Source: a virus. From it: a DNA stretch of 21,975 bases. Numbering within the stretch: the stretch's first letter is position 1; each line of letters starts with the position of its first letter. The stretch covers positions 1-21,975 of the IMG/VR virus record IMGVR_UViG_3300010153_003428; one strand, 5' to 3'. Made by a program: the position numbers and the translations under genes. Positions 7,528 through 15,057 of the stretch are shown in pieces. Under the pieces are notes generated by a model, which was not told the origin of the DNA, ran no database searches, and saw only the letters and a program-made list of their open reading frames with translations.

Positions 7528-8973
7528 TCACGTTATATCATAAATAGCAGCCCAACCGTGGCCCCCACTTTGGCGGGTTGGCCGATCACCGGCAGCATAA
7601 TTTCCATTCCCGCCGCCACCTCCAAACCCATATCCAAGGCCAGTTGATTGCTTGCCAGGAGCAGTAACGCTGCTAATGCTACCAAACCCAGGTGTTCCCT
7701 TGTAGCTTACGCCTCCATGCCCTCCCAAGTCGCCTGTTAGTGCTGATGCTCCCGGATAAACAACTCCCTTCGCGCCTCCTGCTGACCCTGGAACGGTTTT
7801 AAGGTTTTGTGTGCCACCTGAAGATGCCGAACCGGCTGACGAACTTGTTCCAAGATTACCTCCGTTTGCGCTGGCCTTGACTGTTAGGGTCAATACCCCT
7901 TGGCCGCCGGTTCCGGTAACCAGTTTAAATGTAGTAGCCTCCCCGGCAGCAGCGGTAGTGTTCCCCCAGTAGTCGCGGTAGTCGCTGGGCCCCCCCGCCG
8001 CCGGTGGTCCTCCAGTTCCAACATGAATCTGGTACACCTGGTTTGACGCCACGGTAAACTCTGACTCGGTGTATTCTCCTCCCCCGCCCCCGTAATGCCC
8101 GTAGCCGCTTGCACCTGCGCCCTGAAGGCACACTCGTATTTTTGTCACCCCGGTGGGAGGAACCCAGATTTGTCCATTAGAATCACCCGCATTGCGCATA
8201 TTGGGAGTCACGACGTCAGCCGTAGGCTCTGTTAGCTCTATTAGTGGAGCTATTCCTATGTTTTGAAAAGATGGAGGTGCGTTGTTTGAGGTTGCGGTAA
8301 GTACCTGACCAGTTGATCCAGCAGGAATTAGAACAGGTGCGCCACCGCCGGTAGCAAAAGAGATAAGGTTGCCCGATGACTGAGTGGCTAACGCTGCAAG
8401 GGCAATGCTGTCTTCTACTCCTCCACCCAAAAGTTGAAACGCTGTGTTACTTAAATCGTACAGCATCCCCACCATTTCCCCTGCTTTTAAGTCCCCAGAA
8501 ATAAGCGGTGTGTTCTTGTTTTTGTAGACACTCTTTGCTCCTAGCGAACCAGAAGAGCCGGTTACTTCCAATGTGGTTGCACCCGTGTTGGCATTTGAAA
8601 CCTTAACAAGAAACAGCATCCCGTCCTCAAGCGCAGCAAGCCCCGCCGCCGTGAACGTAAGCGTATTAGCCGCCGACCCGCCATCCACCCCATAGTGTAC
8701 TGACTTGATCTTGCTGTAGTCCACGCTGTTGGCAGACAAATCTCCACCGTCCACACTTAATGCCTTGAGACTGCCATCCTCATTGTGAGCCTCGTCAAAC
8801 CGAGTGGAAGTACCTTCTATTGCGTCCTTCAGGTTGAGAAGGTTCATGTCCATCTCGGACGAGGTTAATGCTGCCCCCTTGTTGGTGGATGTGTCGCTCG
8901 CCCCGTATGCTGGGTTGGTAGCCGCGGTGTTGGAGGCCGTGGAGCGTGTGATGACTTTTACTGTTTGTGCCAT
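7528..8973 (-). CDS. Tail fibre / adhesin with C-terminal polyglycine domain (481 aa)
   Basis: The N terminus has the phage-fibre pattern in which ALTSSEMDMNLLNLKDAI (residues 35-52) precedes the shaft. Residues about 98-182 match a common fibre beta-domain (NTLTF..., LEVTGSSG, LKAGEMVGMLYD, FQLLG). Residues about 267-480 form a glycine-rich tip: WVPPTGVTKIRVCLQGAGA followed by glycine runs (GGGGG at about 295-299 and 451-455) and an end GWAAIYDI. This is the Gly_rich_2 type of domain, comparable to polyglycine adhesins such as T-even gp38, which bind the host surface. The start ATG overlaps the upstream stop as TAATG with no Shine-Dalgarno, so coupling is likely. No chaperone or pectate-lyase-like domain is visible. 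Receptor binding is inferred from the domain type and from its place next to the tail tube gene. Confidence 0.82.
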   Translation of the reverse strand: MAQTVKVITRSTASNTAATNPAYGASDTSTNKGAALTSSEMDMNLLNLKDAIEGTSTRFDEAHNEDGSLKALSVDGGDLSANSVDYSKIKSVHYGVDGGSAANTLTFTAAGLAALEDGMLFLVKVSNANTGATTLEVTGSSGSLGAKSVYKNKNTPLISGDLKAGEMVGMLYDLSNTAFQLLGGGVEDSIALAALATQSSGNLISFATGGGAPVLIPAGSTGQVLTATSNNAPPSFQNIGIAPLIELTEPTADVVTPNMRNAGDSNGQIWVPPTGVTKIRVCLQGAGASGYGHYGGGGGEYTESEFTVASNQVYQIHVGTGGPPAAGGPSDYRDYWGNTTAAAGEATTFKLVTGTGGQGVLTLTVKASANGGNLGTSSSAGSASSGGTQNLKTVPGSAGGAKGVVYPGASALTGDLGGHGGVSYKGTPGFGSISSVTAPGKQSTGLGYGFGGGGGNGNYAAGDRPTRQSGGHGWAAIYDIT

Positions 8974-11192
8974 TATGCTATTGCTGGTGTTCTAACTTCG
9001 CTGGAACTCTTGACTTTGCTGACATCGAATATCCTTCCCGCCAGCCTGACGTTGGTGGTTCCGTTTACCATTATCTCGTCTTGATAGAGATGTTGCCTGA
9101 AAAAAACTGGTATTAAATTCTGCCCCTTCGGGTTGGTGATCTGGTATGCAGAGCTTCCCGTGAGCGTGGTTGCGTCATCGTAAGGGTTCTCGTAGCCATA
9201 GACCTTTATGTTAAGGGTAGCGTTGTTATCCTGCTGACTTGCCAACTGAACCACATACGCCTTCAAATCCTTTTCATTATAGGCATCCCCAAAGTTAGCC
9301 AACCCACTCTTGATTGTACTGTTGTAAGCGGTCTGTGTTGCGTTGTAAGGGTTGGCATCTGTTCTGTAGTAGATGGCCTTCTTGTTGCTCCAAGTGCTTT
9401 GCGGTTCATTGGTCAACCCGTACCGAAGCACAACCCCGTTCTTGTTGCCCATGATGAACCAGTTCTGCTTGTCGTTGGGCGGCTTCTTGATTGACGCAGC
9501 AGCACCTATCTCTACAGCCGTGGTTGAAATGGTGTTGCTTATGTAGTCCAGACAGATTGACTTGTGTGTTGCGCTTGAAGCTGGAAGCCCAAACCAAATC
9601 TCGTTGGTCAACACGTTGTCGGCGGCGAACACATCGTCCGTCTTGGTTATGTCTGCCACATCGTAAAACAAATCCTTAACTGCTTGCCCAGGTATCAGCT
9701 CCTTCGGGCCTCTGGATGACAGGTCGAACGCATAGATATTGTCCCTGCCTACATAGATGTGAACAGATTCCTTAACGCTGACAAGAGTGTTCTTGTAGTA
9801 GAGAGTCTTTGAGTTGGGAACCTTGATGAGCCTGAACTTGAAAGGCGCAGTCACATTCCCTGTGTACTCTGCAATAAAGATTGATGTGTCCTTGTAGATG
9901 GCGAGCGAGTTCTGGAGGGGGGCCATGTTGACAATACCTGACCCGTCATCCTCTATGTCCTCGTAACCGATGATGCTGCTGGCCTCTGCTGTCTGCGATA
10001 CAAGGGCTGAAGCAACAGTCGTAACAGCAGCCTCATGGAGGTACAGTTTTGCCCCGTCTATGTACCCTATCCTTGACGTAAAGTTTCCGCCGTTAGTTCC
10101 TGCTCCGATAATGGTTATCTGGTCGCCCTTGCTGTATGACTTAACCTTGTAGTCAAGGGTTAGGAGTGTACTTCCAGCGGTGATGCTTCCCTTGTTGGAT
10201 GCGGAAAACTTTTTGGGATTGTTGATCTGGCTCCAGATTAGCCTCGCATGGTTTCGGGTGGTAGAGGTTAAGAGTTTCCCGTAAGTTCCTCGCCCTGTTG
10301 TTGTCCCCTCTTCACCGTTCTGAATGGTAGCTCCCGTTAGTGTTCCGTAAAGAGTGGTTGCAGTCTCGTTGGCGTTCGCTGAGAGGGTGAAAATACCACC
10401 TCCTGCAAACGTAATAACCGAACCGTTACTTAGGTCTTTGGGCAATGCCGTAACCGCAACCCCGCTACCACTTGTGTAGTCTGTTGAAGAGCCTATAAGT
10501 AATTTAATGGCTGTGCTTTTAACAGATGCGGGAAGTGTAATCTTCTTCCAGTTCTCAAAGTCTGCAATCTCTGTGATATCCCCAAGCATTAGGATTCCGT
10601 TGTAACTAGCAATGCAGCCCACCGAAGATACACCAGACTCCCTTAACTCATAGATCGGAACTGCTAAATGATCCTCACCCCTGTACACCACAGGCAAATC
10701 ATAGCCGTTGTTAAATACGGTGTAGCCGTTCAGGTTTACCGCTTGCCACCTCTTGGCTCCGTTTGCTTTTGTGGTGAAACCCGCACCAATGGTGATCCAG
10801 TTTGAGTTGGTGCTTACAAAGTAATCTGAAGCAGACAGGTAGGTGGACTCCACATAGGCAGCATCATCCAGTTTCGTGTAGCGGTACAAGGTGGTTTCGG
10901 TTCCAACTATCAAAGCCGAGTCACCGTTAGGCCGCCGTGTCATGTGGACTAGATTGATTGCATTGCCTTGCGGGTTGTCAGGAAAGGCTTCCCCTCCGTT
11001 GCTCGACCCACCGGGGTTAAAGTATTCATGCCCCTCTCTCCTTACCTCCACATCGAGGTCACGCCGCCAATCCTGTTTCTCTACATAATTGGTAACGCCA
11101 GCAAGCTCCGCAGACAAAGCCGTGAAGAGCTGCCCACCATCCTTGGGCTTGTAGTTAACGCTCTTGAACAGGCTCTTTGTCTTGGCAGCCAT
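8973..11192 (-). CDS. Tail tubular protein B-like (nozzle) protein (739 aa)
   Basis: The protein is long and beta-rich, beginning MAAKTKSLFKSVNYKPKDGG and then a WRRD(L)DVEVRREGHEYFNPGG stretch. It contains many short repeats of aromatic and Gly/Thr-rich strands, and phrases such as YNGILMLGD, FIAEYTGNV and IYVGRDNIYAFDLS that suggest propeller-like blades. Size and position after the adaptor gene match T7 gp12-type proteins (794 aa in T7), which form the tail tube or nozzle. I chose ATG 11192, which overlaps the upstream stop as TAATG; an in-frame TTG at 11204 adds only four residues and has no ribosome site. It overlaps the fibre gene downstream. The P22 gp10-type hub is the alternative family. 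The role is fairly safe from layout, but the exact family is uncertain. Confidence 0.7.
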   Translation of the reverse strand: MAAKTKSLFKSVNYKPKDGGQLFTALSAELAGVTNYVEKQDWRRDLDVEVRREGHEYFNPGGSSNGGEAFPDNPQGNAINLVHMTRRPNGDSALIVGTETTLYRYTKLDDAAYVESTYLSASDYFVSTNSNWITIGAGFTTKANGAKRWQAVNLNGYTVFNNGYDLPVVYRGEDHLAVPIYELRESGVSSVGCIASYNGILMLGDITEIADFENWKKITLPASVKSTAIKLLIGSSTDYTSGSGVAVTALPKDLSNGSVITFAGGGIFTLSANANETATTLYGTLTGATIQNGEEGTTTGRGTYGKLLTSTTRNHARLIWSQINNPKKFSASNKGSITAGSTLLTLDYKVKSYSKGDQITIIGAGTNGGNFTSRIGYIDGAKLYLHEAAVTTVASALVSQTAEASSIIGYEDIEDDGSGIVNMAPLQNSLAIYKDTSIFIAEYTGNVTAPFKFRLIKVPNSKTLYYKNTLVSVKESVHIYVGRDNIYAFDLSSRGPKELIPGQAVKDLFYDVADITKTDDVFAADNVLTNEIWFGLPASSATHKSICLDYISNTISTTAVEIGAAASIKKPPNDKQNWFIMGNKNGVVLRYGLTNEPQSTWSNKKAIYYRTDANPYNATQTAYNSTIKSGLANFGDAYNEKDLKAYVVQLASQQDNNATLNIKVYGYENPYDDATTLTGSSAYQITNPKGQNLIPVFFRQHLYQDEIMVNGTTNVRLAGRIFDVSKVKSSSEVRTPAIA

Positions 11193-11992
11193 TATGTTGT
11201 GCAAGCGGCCAAGGTTGAGCCTCCAGAAACATTTTCCTTTAGTCGCTCTCTACCGAAGCTGTTCACATACAACTCCTGTCTCTTCTTACGGAAGCTGGAA
11301 TAGTAGGAGTCATACAGTTTCAAGTCTTTGTCCACCTCACGGGTGATCTTTGCCTTGCAGTATTCCGCTACCGCCTCGGCCATGGGAAGGTCGTAAGGAA
11401 CCGTGTCACCATCTGCGTGTGAGGCATCTGCAACAGAGTAAACAATCTCAAGTACCTCCTTGTCATCAAAGCTGGGATACAAATAGAAATCACAGGCCCG
11501 ACTCGTTCCCTCACTCAAGCCAGAACCAATGGCGATCAGCGTGGCCCCGGCTTGGATCAACGGGTTGGCGCAGATCATGTCGTTGCGGTTAGCCCAAGGG
11601 TAGTTCTCTACTGGGGTGCGATTGCAATGAGTTGCTGCTGTTGCTGCCGGGGTTGCTGTTACCGCTGCGGTAGTTTCATAGTTGAGCCGGTAAGCCTCCT
11701 CTATTCTCTGATCCAGTAGTGCGGCTGCTCCTCCCGGCAGGAATCCTGTGCTTGCGTTCCCGTCTGTACCTAGAAGAAGGAACCCGGAAGGTGGCCCCGA
11801 TTGCGTGGTGTACTTGGCTGTAGCCTTAGTGATGTAGTAATCGACATGGGACAGAACCTCTACCACCGCGAGCTGGGTCATCCTGTCTAGGTAACTGGTC
11901 CCCCCAGATGTAGGGGAAGTTGCCACACCCACGCGAACACCGTCCACCGTGAGAAGTTCCTTAACTGCTGTCTTAAATTGTAACCAAGTCAT
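11192..11992 (-). CDS. Head-tail adaptor / tail tubular protein A-like protein (266 aa)
   Basis: The N terminus MTWLQFKTAVKELLTVDG and the helix LDRMTQLAVVEVLSHVDYY suggest the helical bundle of connector proteins that dock on the portal ring. The middle is Gly/Ala/Thr-rich. The C terminus returns to helix: YDLPMAEAVAEYCKAKITRE, then VDKDLKLYDSYYSSFRKKRQELY. This late helix pattern (A-x-A-E-Y-x-K-A-K-I-x-R-E, then K-x-x-x-L-Y) is common to adaptors of the T7 gp11/P22 gp4 group. The gene overlaps its upstream neighbour by 4 bp (ATGA) and the nozzle gene by 1 bp (TAATG). It sits in the expected place, between capsid genes and the nozzle gene. The call depends on helix pattern and layout rather than a clear signature, and the length is somewhat above T7 gp11 (196 aa). 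Confidence 0.65.
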   Translation of the reverse strand: MTWLQFKTAVKELLTVDGVRVGVATSPTSGGTSYLDRMTQLAVVEVLSHVDYYITKATAKYTTQSGPPSGFLLLGTDGNASTGFLPGGAAALLDQRIEEAYRLNYETTAAVTATPAATAATHCNRTPVENYPWANRNDMICANPLIQAGATLIAIGSGLSEGTSRACDFYLYPSFDDKEVLEIVYSVADASHADGDTVPYDLPMAEAVAEYCKAKITREVDKDLKLYDSYYSSFRKKRQELYVNSFGRERLKENVSGGSTLAACTT

Positions 11993-12243
11993 TTGAGTTT
12001 CGGTTTCTTGTACCTCTTTGCCTTAACCATTAAGTCTGCTGCTAGTTCAGGGTTCGATGTCTGGTTCCCAATGGCTGCTGCCTTACACTCGCTGTATGTT
12101 GGGTTTCTTTCCTTGAGTATATCTAGTCCATGACTCCTCCAGTATTCGTTAATGGCATCCCCCTCCCTTTGTGTTTCAAATTTTCTTTGCTGGTCGCCCT
12201 TTGCGTTTAGGGGGTTCAACCTGTTGGACTTCGAGGACATCAT
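11989..12243 (-). CDS. Small basic protein of unknown function (84 aa)
   Basis: I do not recognise this protein. It is basic, with many Lys, Arg, Asn and Gln residues, a middle segment EYWRSHGLDILKERNPTYSE and a very basic tail ending KRYKKPKLK. The start is ATG 12243: AAGGAG lies 7 nt before it at 12251-12256, the clearest ribosome site of this part of the window. An upstream ATG at 12276 lacks a ribosome site and adds only an unlikely leader. The gene overlaps the previous gene by 68 bp in another frame and the adaptor gene by 4 bp (ATGA). Its position between capsid and adaptor genes suggests a virion completion or DNA-binding part, but nothing in the sequence shows the function. Confidence 0.6.
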   Translation of the reverse strand: MMSSKSNRLNPLNAKGDQQRKFETQREGDAINEYWRSHGLDILKERNPTYSECKAAAIGNQTSNPELAADLMVKAKRYKKPKLK

Positions 12244-12553
12244 CGACTGACTCCTTGGGAGCTGGAGGGGCCACATGACCCACAGCTTGTTGTTCCGACG
12301 CGGCGTTCAAGTTTGGAGAGGTAGCTTGCCTCACCGCTTTTTTTTTCAGGAAGTCATTGTAGGTTCCCTCTGAAATTTCCTTAACTTGACCGTCATCAGC
12401 CAACTTGGATAGGGCGACAATCTCACCATCTGATTCAGTCTTGTAGACCCCCCTCCAGCTTCCGCCTGTGACCTCAATGGCCTCAAAGACAAAGGTGAAT
12501 CCGTCCATTTGCTTCCCGCTCATCGGAGAACCGGCGTAGTATTTAGCAGCCAT
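12176..12553 (-). CDS. Unknown small protein with basic AT-hook-like C terminus (125 aa)
   Basis: The protein has a compact N-terminal domain (residues 1-72) with strands such as FTFVFEAIEVTGGSWRGVY and a final EGTYNDFLKKK helix. A variable Ala/Pro/Gln-rich linker follows, and the C terminus ends PPKRKGRPAKKI, like a single AT-hook (a short K/R-G-R-P motif that grips the DNA minor groove). It is the first gene after the terminator at 12.6 kb, and the TGTTACCCTA element ends exactly at its ATG, so it probably heads the third late transcription unit. The ribosome site is weak. Its tail is read through in another frame by the next gene. Related small proteins with a similar N-terminal layout occur near head genes of other phages, but their role is not known to me. 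Confidence 0.6.
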   Translation of the reverse strand: MAAKYYAGSPMSGKQMDGFTFVFEAIEVTGGSWRGVYKTESDGEIVALSKLADDGQVKEISEGTYNDFLKKKAVRQATSPNLNAASEQQAVGHVAPPAPKESVDDVLEVQQVEPPKRKGRPAKKI

Positions 12554-12581
12554 AGTTAAGAACCTAGTTATAGGGTAACAT
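12553..12581 (-). promoter_or_regulatory. TGTTACCCTA element, copy 3 (putative phage promoter/operator)
   Basis: The decamer TGTTACCCTA lies at 12580-12571 and is followed at the same spacings as in the other copies by T, GT and AAC; the last base of the element is the A of the next ATG. It begins 11 nt after the T-run of the terminator, the order expected of a terminator-promoter junction. Compare the copies at 15058-15086 and 19412-19440. The promoter role is inferred; an operator or processing site is also possible. Confidence 0.6.
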
Positions 12582-12591
12582 TATTTCAAGG

Positions 12592-12625
12592 AAAAAAAAG
12601 GGCCGAGGCTTTTACACCCCGACCC
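12592..12625 (-). terminator. Strong intrinsic (rho-independent) terminator after the capsid unit
   Basis: On the coding (minus) strand GGGTCGGGG (12625-12617) can pair with CCTCGGCCC (12608-12600) as 9 pairs including two G-U wobbles, around an 8-nt loop, and is followed at once by eight T residues (12599-12592). It follows the stop of the decoration gene by about 35 nt and sits 11 nt before the third TGTTACCCTA element. This is a textbook terminator and probably limits read-through from the capsid unit into the tail genes, as T-phi does after T7 gene 10. Confidence 0.85.
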
Positions 12626-12659
12626 CAGTAGCAGAGACAGAACAGGTATGGAGCAAAAA

Positions 12660-13037
12660 TTAGCTGTTACTATGAGTGCTGAGTGCGACCCACTTGGTTC
12701 CTGTCCACATCAACGTGATGCTATCATCTTCGCTGTCCAAGCTGAAGTCAGCCCCTATTTCTAGCGTCGAGCCGGGGTCTGAGTTGTTTTTAACGACAAC
12801 TGTATCACCGCCATCGGCAGCCATTAAGACAAGGATTTGCCCTGCCTGAGTGCCACCGCTAATGGTGGAGAGGTTATCAGTACTGGCAGCACCTTCTGTC
12901 GCAACCAGATGAAACGAATCGGTAACAGTAATCGCCCCGGTTGCTATCGTTAGAGTCGCGCCTTTGGAGAGGATTCTGCCTTTTTCGATGTGGCTCTTTA
13001 CATCAGTCAGAGTATCGTATGGTTTAATCTGTGGCAT
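12660..13037 (-). CDS. Capsid decoration or head-fibre candidate (125 aa)
   Basis: The protein begins MPQIKPYDTLTDVKSHIEKG and then becomes almost wholly beta-strand, with repeating hydrophobic/Gly-Thr strands (ATLTIATGAITVTDSFHLV, ILVLMAADGGDTVVVKN, EIGADFSLDSEDDSITLMW, GTKWVALS). The last strands, ADFSLDSEDDSITLMW then GTKWVAL, are the pattern of a trimeric fibre or head-decoration beta domain known from phages. It follows the capsid gene directly and is closed by the strong terminator, so it probably shares the high expression of the capsid. I chose ATG 13037: the in-frame ATG at 13082 would add 15 residues encoded by the hairpin region and has no support. The A/T leader matches the capsid gene's leader. 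Not recognised as a named family. Confidence 0.6.
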   Translation of the reverse strand: MPQIKPYDTLTDVKSHIEKGRILSKGATLTIATGAITVTDSFHLVATEGAASTDNLSTISGGTQAGQILVLMAADGGDTVVVKNNSDPGSTLEIGADFSLDSEDDSITLMWTGTKWVALSTHSNS

Positions 13038-13052
13038 AATATTTAATGTTAA

Positions 13053-13080
13053 GGGCAGGGGCCGGTTAAGACCCCCACCC
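13053..13080 (-). terminator. GC-rich hairpin between capsid and decoration genes
   Basis: On the coding strand GGGTGGGGG (13080-13072) can pair with CCCCTGCCC (13061-13053) as 9 pairs with two G-U wobbles around a 10-nt loop. No T-run follows, so it is at most a weak or partial terminator; a processing site or mRNA-stabilising end for the capsid message fits as well. It is flanked by an 8-bp direct repeat, AATGTTAA on the plus strand, at 13081-13088 and 13045-13052. Confidence 0.5.
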
Positions 13081-13096
13081 AATGTTAATCCTTTTC

Positions 13097-15046
13097 TTAG
13101 GTGATTGTTACGTCAGCCCCGGCAACACTCACACTAGGCGAGGCATCGCTGAAGTTTTCAACCAAAGCGTGACGGTTGGTGTTACCTACACGCACCTCGT
13201 ATGTCTTACTATTCAACTGATAGTGGGAGACATTGGGCTGAATGACACAGTTGTAGAGGTCATCAGCGGTGTTGGTCTGACGCTTCACGCTCGCAGTCTT
13301 GAGGACGTTGATCTGAATGTCTGACCAATCTATCAACCAGAGTTGGCGACCGATGTTCTTGTTGGTCGTGGTTCCGTCCGTGGCCGACAGGGTAGCCCCC
13401 AGCTTATCATCAAAGAACGTATCCGTGAAGACAGCCAAGCTGCACCCTTGATCCGGCAAGTCGTACTTGTTGTACTCAAGAACCACCTTGCCCTCGAACG
13501 TAATCTGCTGCTTGGGCTGCATGAACAGCGTCAGGTCAGCGGAATACTTGGCCTTGTAGTATTTGGTCATCAAGTCCCGAATCTTGGCAGCGGTAAACCG
13601 ATCCGTCATGGCGTCGATGGTATCCACCGTGCCACCAGAGTTCTCGCGTTCGCGCTTCAGCATATAGATAGACTCGAACAAGATATCCAAGTTCAATGCA
13701 GCGCCCGCGTTATCCCAAGTGCGTGAGCAATCGTTCAACTGGGTACGAATACCAAGCGTGTTGGACTTGTACTCAATCGTCGGAACAGAACTGCAACCAT
13801 CAAACGGATGTCCGCCGGATGGGTTCATTCCTTGGCCAGTATTAGGATCAACAACCGTAGGCAGACTTGTGTAAGTCTCAACCGTCTGGTTGCCGTTCAT
13901 CCTCTGCCCGTAGAACACAGAGTTCATAAAGGCATTCTGCTGGTAAGCCTCCTGTTGCTTGCGCTGTTGGGCGAGTGGCAACTGGCGGAACTTCTTGAAA
14001 TACTCCGAAGTCAACGGAGCTTGCAGGGCTTTGAGGTACTCCTCATTGTACTGGTGTGTCCACCGTTGAGTTTGTTGCCAATATTCTATCAACGTAAGAT
14101 CGTTAACGGCTGGCCCTTGGTGACACCACTTCTCGTAGTCGCTCACCGAGTTGCCCATAATCATGCCTGTACCAAGAGCAACCTCGTAACCAAGGTCAGC
14201 CTTCTCGGCATTAGTTAACTCTGTGATAGCGGGACTAGCTTGACCGTGCCACTTGATGTCAAGAGAATCGGTTGCGCTGCTAGAAGCATAATCACTTGGA
14301 GCAACAACTAGCCGTGCCTTGGAAACCCCGCCAGCATCTGCGTTTTCAGCAGCGTAAACCTTATACTGAATGTAAGATGTGGCCTTGTCCGCAAGAGTGG
14401 CGTTAGCTCCAAGCGACCTTCCGCTAACCATCACATTGATGTATGAACCGGGGTTGAAATACTTCTCAAGGTTTTGAACCTGACTCTTGTTGAAGTTAGT
14501 CTTCTCAAGGGCGTGAGTTCCTCCACCGGGAGCCGCATCCGTTCCAGCGTTGACGGTCATCACAAAAGCAGATGAAGGAATCCATCCGTATGTGGTGTTG
14601 TTCGTTGCTGGCCCTATCGTGAGGGTCATGGCGCTGAAGTTTCCAGTTGGGACCGCGTTGGTGTTATCCGTAACCCCGGCAACCGAACGACCTTCAATCT
14701 GGAAGTAGTTAAAGTTCAGCGTGTTCCTGCGTGGAACCAGAGTGAACGGGGCAATCACAGACTGCGAACCGCCACCAGATTTCTCACCCAAGGCAACGTG
14801 CTTTGAAAGTAATAGGTCATACAGGGATTTTTCGTGCATACCGGCAAGGCGAGCCTCGGCAGTTTGTGCGATGATCCTGTCCATCCCGACTTCTTTGGCT
14901 GCTTGAGCCTCAAAGTCGCTGCGTTTGAAGGCCGTTATGTTGGCCCTTGTCAGCGAGCAGCCTGTGGATTCATCGACAAGAATATGCCGAGGAGTACAGT
15001 TGTTAGTAATTGCGCCCGCTACAGGTGTAAGCGTTGAATTAGCCAT
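13097..15046 (-). CDS. Major capsid protein candidate (649 aa)
   Basis: The protein has a Thr/Ala-rich N terminus, a helical patch (residues about 39-80: FKRSDFEAQAAKEVG... EKSLYDLLLSK), then long beta-rich stretches and a helix-rich region (about 470-520: ESIYMLKRER, FTAAKIRDLMTKYYKAKY) followed by a strand-rich end. It is not a T7 or P22 coat by eye and is far longer than those (about 345 and 430 aa). It is called capsid because it directly follows the scaffold-like gene, carries its own promoter-like element and ends in a hairpin/terminator unit. HK97-fold coat proteins with large insertions reach such lengths. The leader (TAACAGTAAAATATATT before ATG) has no Shine-Dalgarno. The alternative is a very large tail or head protein, but the position argues strongly for the coat. 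Confidence 0.72.
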   Translation of the reverse strand: MANSTLTPVAGAITNNCTPRHILVDESTGCSLTRANITAFKRSDFEAQAAKEVGMDRIIAQTAEARLAGMHEKSLYDLLLSKHVALGEKSGGGSQSVIAPFTLVPRRNTLNFNYFQIEGRSVAGVTDNTNAVPTGNFSAMTLTIGPATNNTTYGWIPSSAFVMTVNAGTDAAPGGGTHALEKTNFNKSQVQNLEKYFNPGSYINVMVSGRSLGANATLADKATSYIQYKVYAAENADAGGVSKARLVVAPSDYASSSATDSLDIKWHGQASPAITELTNAEKADLGYEVALGTGMIMGNSVSDYEKWCHQGPAVNDLTLIEYWQQTQRWTHQYNEEYLKALQAPLTSEYFKKFRQLPLAQQRKQQEAYQQNAFMNSVFYGQRMNGNQTVETYTSLPTVVDPNTGQGMNPSGGHPFDGCSSVPTIEYKSNTLGIRTQLNDCSRTWDNAGAALNLDILFESIYMLKRERENSGGTVDTIDAMTDRFTAAKIRDLMTKYYKAKYSADLTLFMQPKQQITFEGKVVLEYNKYDLPDQGCSLAVFTDTFFDDKLGATLSATDGTTTNKNIGRQLWLIDWSDIQINVLKTASVKRQTNTADDLYNCVIQPNVSHYQLNSKTYEVRVGNTNRHALVENFSDASPSVSVAGADVTIT

Positions 15047-15057
15047 AATATATTTTA

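Noticed and set aside
11193-11204. TTG start adding four residues to the nozzle gene
   Set aside because: ATG 11192 forms a TAATG junction with the upstream stop and fits the pattern of the operon; TTG has no ribosome site.
12660-13082. Longer form of the decoration gene starting at ATG 13082
   Set aside because: The extra 15 codons are the hairpin region; the ATG at 13037 has the leader shared with the capsid gene.
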